Source: Deltaproteobacteria bacterium
GTDB lineage: Bacteria > Desulfobacterota > Desulfarculia > Adiutricales > Adiutricaceae
NCBI GenBank assembly: GCA_031278795.1
Contig: JAITJT010000070.1
Span: 1 to 7,009 of the forward strand
Direction of reading: 5' to 3'
Length of the DNA: 7,009 nucleotides
The notes below the pieces were generated by a model that saw only the letters and a program-made list of their open reading frames with translations, made no database searches and was not told the DNA's origin. Positions 6,061-7,009 of this stretch are shown piece by piece. Numbering within the stretch: position 1 is the stretch's first letter; each line of letters starts with the position of its first letter. The translations under genes were made by a program, and so were the position numbers.

Positions 6061-6216
6061 TTGGGGAGTTCTTAAATTTTATTGAAAAATTTACCCACTT
6101 TCAAGCACCGTCCAGGATTTTTCGCTCATGATGTATATTCCCGCGGTGGTTTTGAAAAGGCTTGCTCTCACAGATCAATTAAAGCACAAAATTTCCAAAA
6201 AGTAAGAGTTCCCCGA
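6061..6216 (+). other. Nested inverted repeats, possible structured RNA
   Basis: TTGGGGAGTTCTTA (6061-6074) can pair over its whole length with TAAGAGTTCCCCGA (6203-6216) if three G-U wobbles are allowed. Inside it, TTTCAA (6099-6104) pairs with TTGAAA (6152-6157), and CACCG (6106-6110) with CGGTG (6144-6148), forming one interrupted stem. The nesting makes an RNA fold possible on the plus strand. There is no matching promoter directly upstream and no family I recognise. The strand assignment is tentative, since the wobbles would differ on the other strand. Confidence 0.3.
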
Positions 6217-6238
6217 AAAAAAACTTGAGCCCTTAAGA

Positions 6239-6267
6239 TTGACTCAACACTTAAATCTCTATATATT
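6239..6267 (+). promoter_or_regulatory. Strong sigma70-type promoter
   Basis: TTGACT (6239-6244) and TATATT (6262-6267) each match five of six consensus positions and are separated by the optimal 17 bases. Initiation is expected at A6273 or close to it. No protein gene follows, but a clear terminator lies about 105 bases downstream, which makes this the promoter of a short non-coding transcript. Confidence 0.6.
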
Positions 6268-6272
6268 GTATC

Positions 6273-6400
6273 ATTAATATTAATTTTGCCTGCTTATTGT
6301 GTTTATTGTGCTGATTTAGAGCTTTCCTTTTCCTTCCAAGCATATTTGGCCCGCTCCCCGGCCTTAAGTTCCCAAAGGGGCCCAAAGGCCCCTCTTTTTT
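6273..6400 (+). ncRNA. Candidate small RNA gene, about 128 nt
   Basis: The unit is bounded by the best promoter match of the window (6239-6267) and its best Rho-independent terminator (6377-6400). No ATG occurs anywhere between 6268 and 6400, and no ribosome site is present, so the transcript would be non-coding. The first half is AU-rich and pyrimidine-rich (for example CTTTCCTTTTCCTTCC at 6322-6337), which would leave single-stranded pairing regions. The second half is GC-rich. It does not show hallmarks of 4.5S RNA, 6S RNA, tmRNA or RNase P that I can see. This would suit a trans-acting regulatory RNA, but function and target are unknown. Confidence 0.45.
6377..6400 (+). terminator. Rho-independent terminator
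   Basis: GGGGCC (6377-6382) pairs perfectly with GGCCCC (6387-6392) around a four-base CAAA loop, and TC plus six T (6395-6400) follow directly. AAA precedes the stem, as is common. The minus-strand orientation lacks a T-run after the stem, so it terminates plus-strand transcription. With no gene upstream, it fits the small RNA candidate. Confidence 0.72.
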
Positions 6401-6603
6401 CCCCAAAAAAGCCAGGGAGTTCTTAGGTGTTGCCTAGATTTTTTCATTCGACTTTGGGGCTTAGGGTAATTCCAAGATTATTTTGTTTTTATAAAAAAAG
6501 AGCCTCAAAAGCGCACAAACTTTTAGCTTTTTCCATTGAAAGTTAAGCTCTCTTACTTTGAAGCTTTTCCAAGGAAATCTCTCTTTTCTGGAATCTTTTT
6601 TAG

Positions 6604-6635
6604 CTAAGAGCTATAAGCCTGGCGGCTTAACTTAG
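6604..6635 (+). other. Interrupted hairpin in the right arm
   Basis: TAAGCC (6614-6619) pairs with GGCTTA (6624-6629) around a TGGC loop, and CTAAG (6604-6608) pairs with CTTAG (6631-6635), separated by an asymmetric internal loop. In total there are eleven base pairs in a compact element. No T-run follows directly, so it is not a classical terminator. It may belong to a transcript covering the downstream 22-bp array. Confidence 0.35.
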
Positions 6636-6688
6636 TTGAAAGGGCATCTTTAACCAAAAAAGTTAGGGGCGTATTTAGCGACTCTTAG

Positions 6689-6754
6689 CGAGCTAGCTTT
6701 AACACAAAGTCGAGCTCGCTTTAACACAAAGTCGAGCTCGCCTTAACACAAAGG
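6689..6754. repeat. Three tandem 22-bp repeats with palindromic cores
   Basis: Units lie at 6689-6710, 6711-6732 and 6733-6754 with no spacer. Each is an 8-bp core (CGAGCTAG in unit 1, CGAGCTCG in units 2 and 3) followed by CTTTAACACAAAG (CCTTAACACAAAG in unit 3) and one final base. CGAGCTCG is a perfect palindrome, and CTTT/AAAG can close a mini-hairpin. In addition AGCGAGCT (6687-6694) pairs with AGCTCGCT (6713-6720), an 8-bp stem. The array resembles iterons or a set of regulator sites spaced about two helical turns apart, but no cognate protein gene is present. Confidence 0.9.
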
Positions 6755-7009
6755 AAAGCTAAGTATTAACTTAATTGTTTTTTTAAAGTGCGCTAAAATC
6801 TTTTAATCTTGGTGATAAGAAAACGCTCTATTTATAGATCGCAGCCATTTTTCCCGAGCTTTTCCCTCTTAGCTATTCTAGCTAAAGTTAAGCCACAATT
6901 CTCCCCCAACATAGTCCGAATCATTAGTTTTATCCTGTGTAAAATTAGTGAAAGGGCGAAATTGAAATAAAAATTGGGATTCAAAAGAAAGGCATCTTTT
7001 TTAAAATCT

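Larger units (their letters stand above)
5590..7009. other. 1.4-kb gene-free, repeat-rich AT region
   Basis: No frame of convincing length or with a good ribosome site is visible on either strand over 1,420 bases. The first part must carry the glgA promoter, read leftward, but I find no strong -35/-10 pair. The rest holds a 12-bp tandem pair, nested inverted repeats, a promoter-to-terminator unit, several hairpins and a 22-bp array, each listed separately. No tRNA or rRNA signature is seen. The stretch 6820-7009 shows nothing I can interpret. Adjacent motifs such as AGCTAAG and GGCATCTTT recur several times. Confidence 0.7.

Noticed and set aside
6687..6754. CRISPR array
   Set aside because: The 22-bp units abut directly with no unique spacers, and no cas gene is present.
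5590..7009. Chromosomal replication origin
   Set aside because: I found no cluster of TTATCCACA-like DnaA boxes and no dnaA, dnaN, gidA or rep gene in the window.

Overview
The window is bacterial chromosomal DNA with two very different textures. Two long minus-strand genes for alpha-glucan metabolism (glgA, 4132-5589, and a GH57/DUF3536 glycoside hydrolase, 1424-3922) are GC-rich and strongly conserved. Everything else is markedly AT-rich: the 5' part with one small membrane-protein gene (438-1070, plus strand), the spacers, and a 1.4 kb stretch (5590-7009) with no convincing protein gene. The three solid genes cover only about 65% of the window. The gene pair and the style of both proteins fit a Gram-negative, anaerobe-like lineage such as Desulfobacterota (former Deltaproteobacteria). 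This is inference from protein style, with low confidence. Wide, repeat-rich AT spacers beside GC-rich genes would also fit a host-associated genome under relaxed selection, but one window cannot prove that.

Layout. 1-437: AT-rich leader region with a hairpin near the left edge and a 16-codon ORF (280-330) that has a good Shine-Dalgarno site. 438-1070: unrecognised membrane-anchored protein whose tail is an in-frame tandem duplication of 54 residues. 1071-1423: spacer between two convergent genes, without a clear terminator. 1424-3922 (minus): GH57/DUF3536 enzyme with a GTG start. 3923-4131: spacer with two short tandem arrays of 13-bp and 10-bp period. 4132-5589 (minus): glycogen synthase GlgA. 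5590-7009: long non-coding region containing a promoter-to-terminator unit that looks like a small RNA gene (about 6273-6400), nested inverted repeats, a 12-bp repeat pair and a three-copy 22-bp tandem array with palindromic cores.

How the genes fit together. GlgA builds linear alpha-1,4-glucan from ADP-glucose. GH57 enzymes cleave, transfer or branch alpha-glucans. The two genes are co-oriented with glgA upstream, and the 209-bp spacer leaves open whether they share one transcript. They most likely form a glycogen synthesis and remodelling module. The membrane protein at 438-1070 is transcribed toward them, has much lower GC, and shows no evident functional link. The least explained and most interesting part is the gene-free right arm with the putative small RNA and the repeat array.
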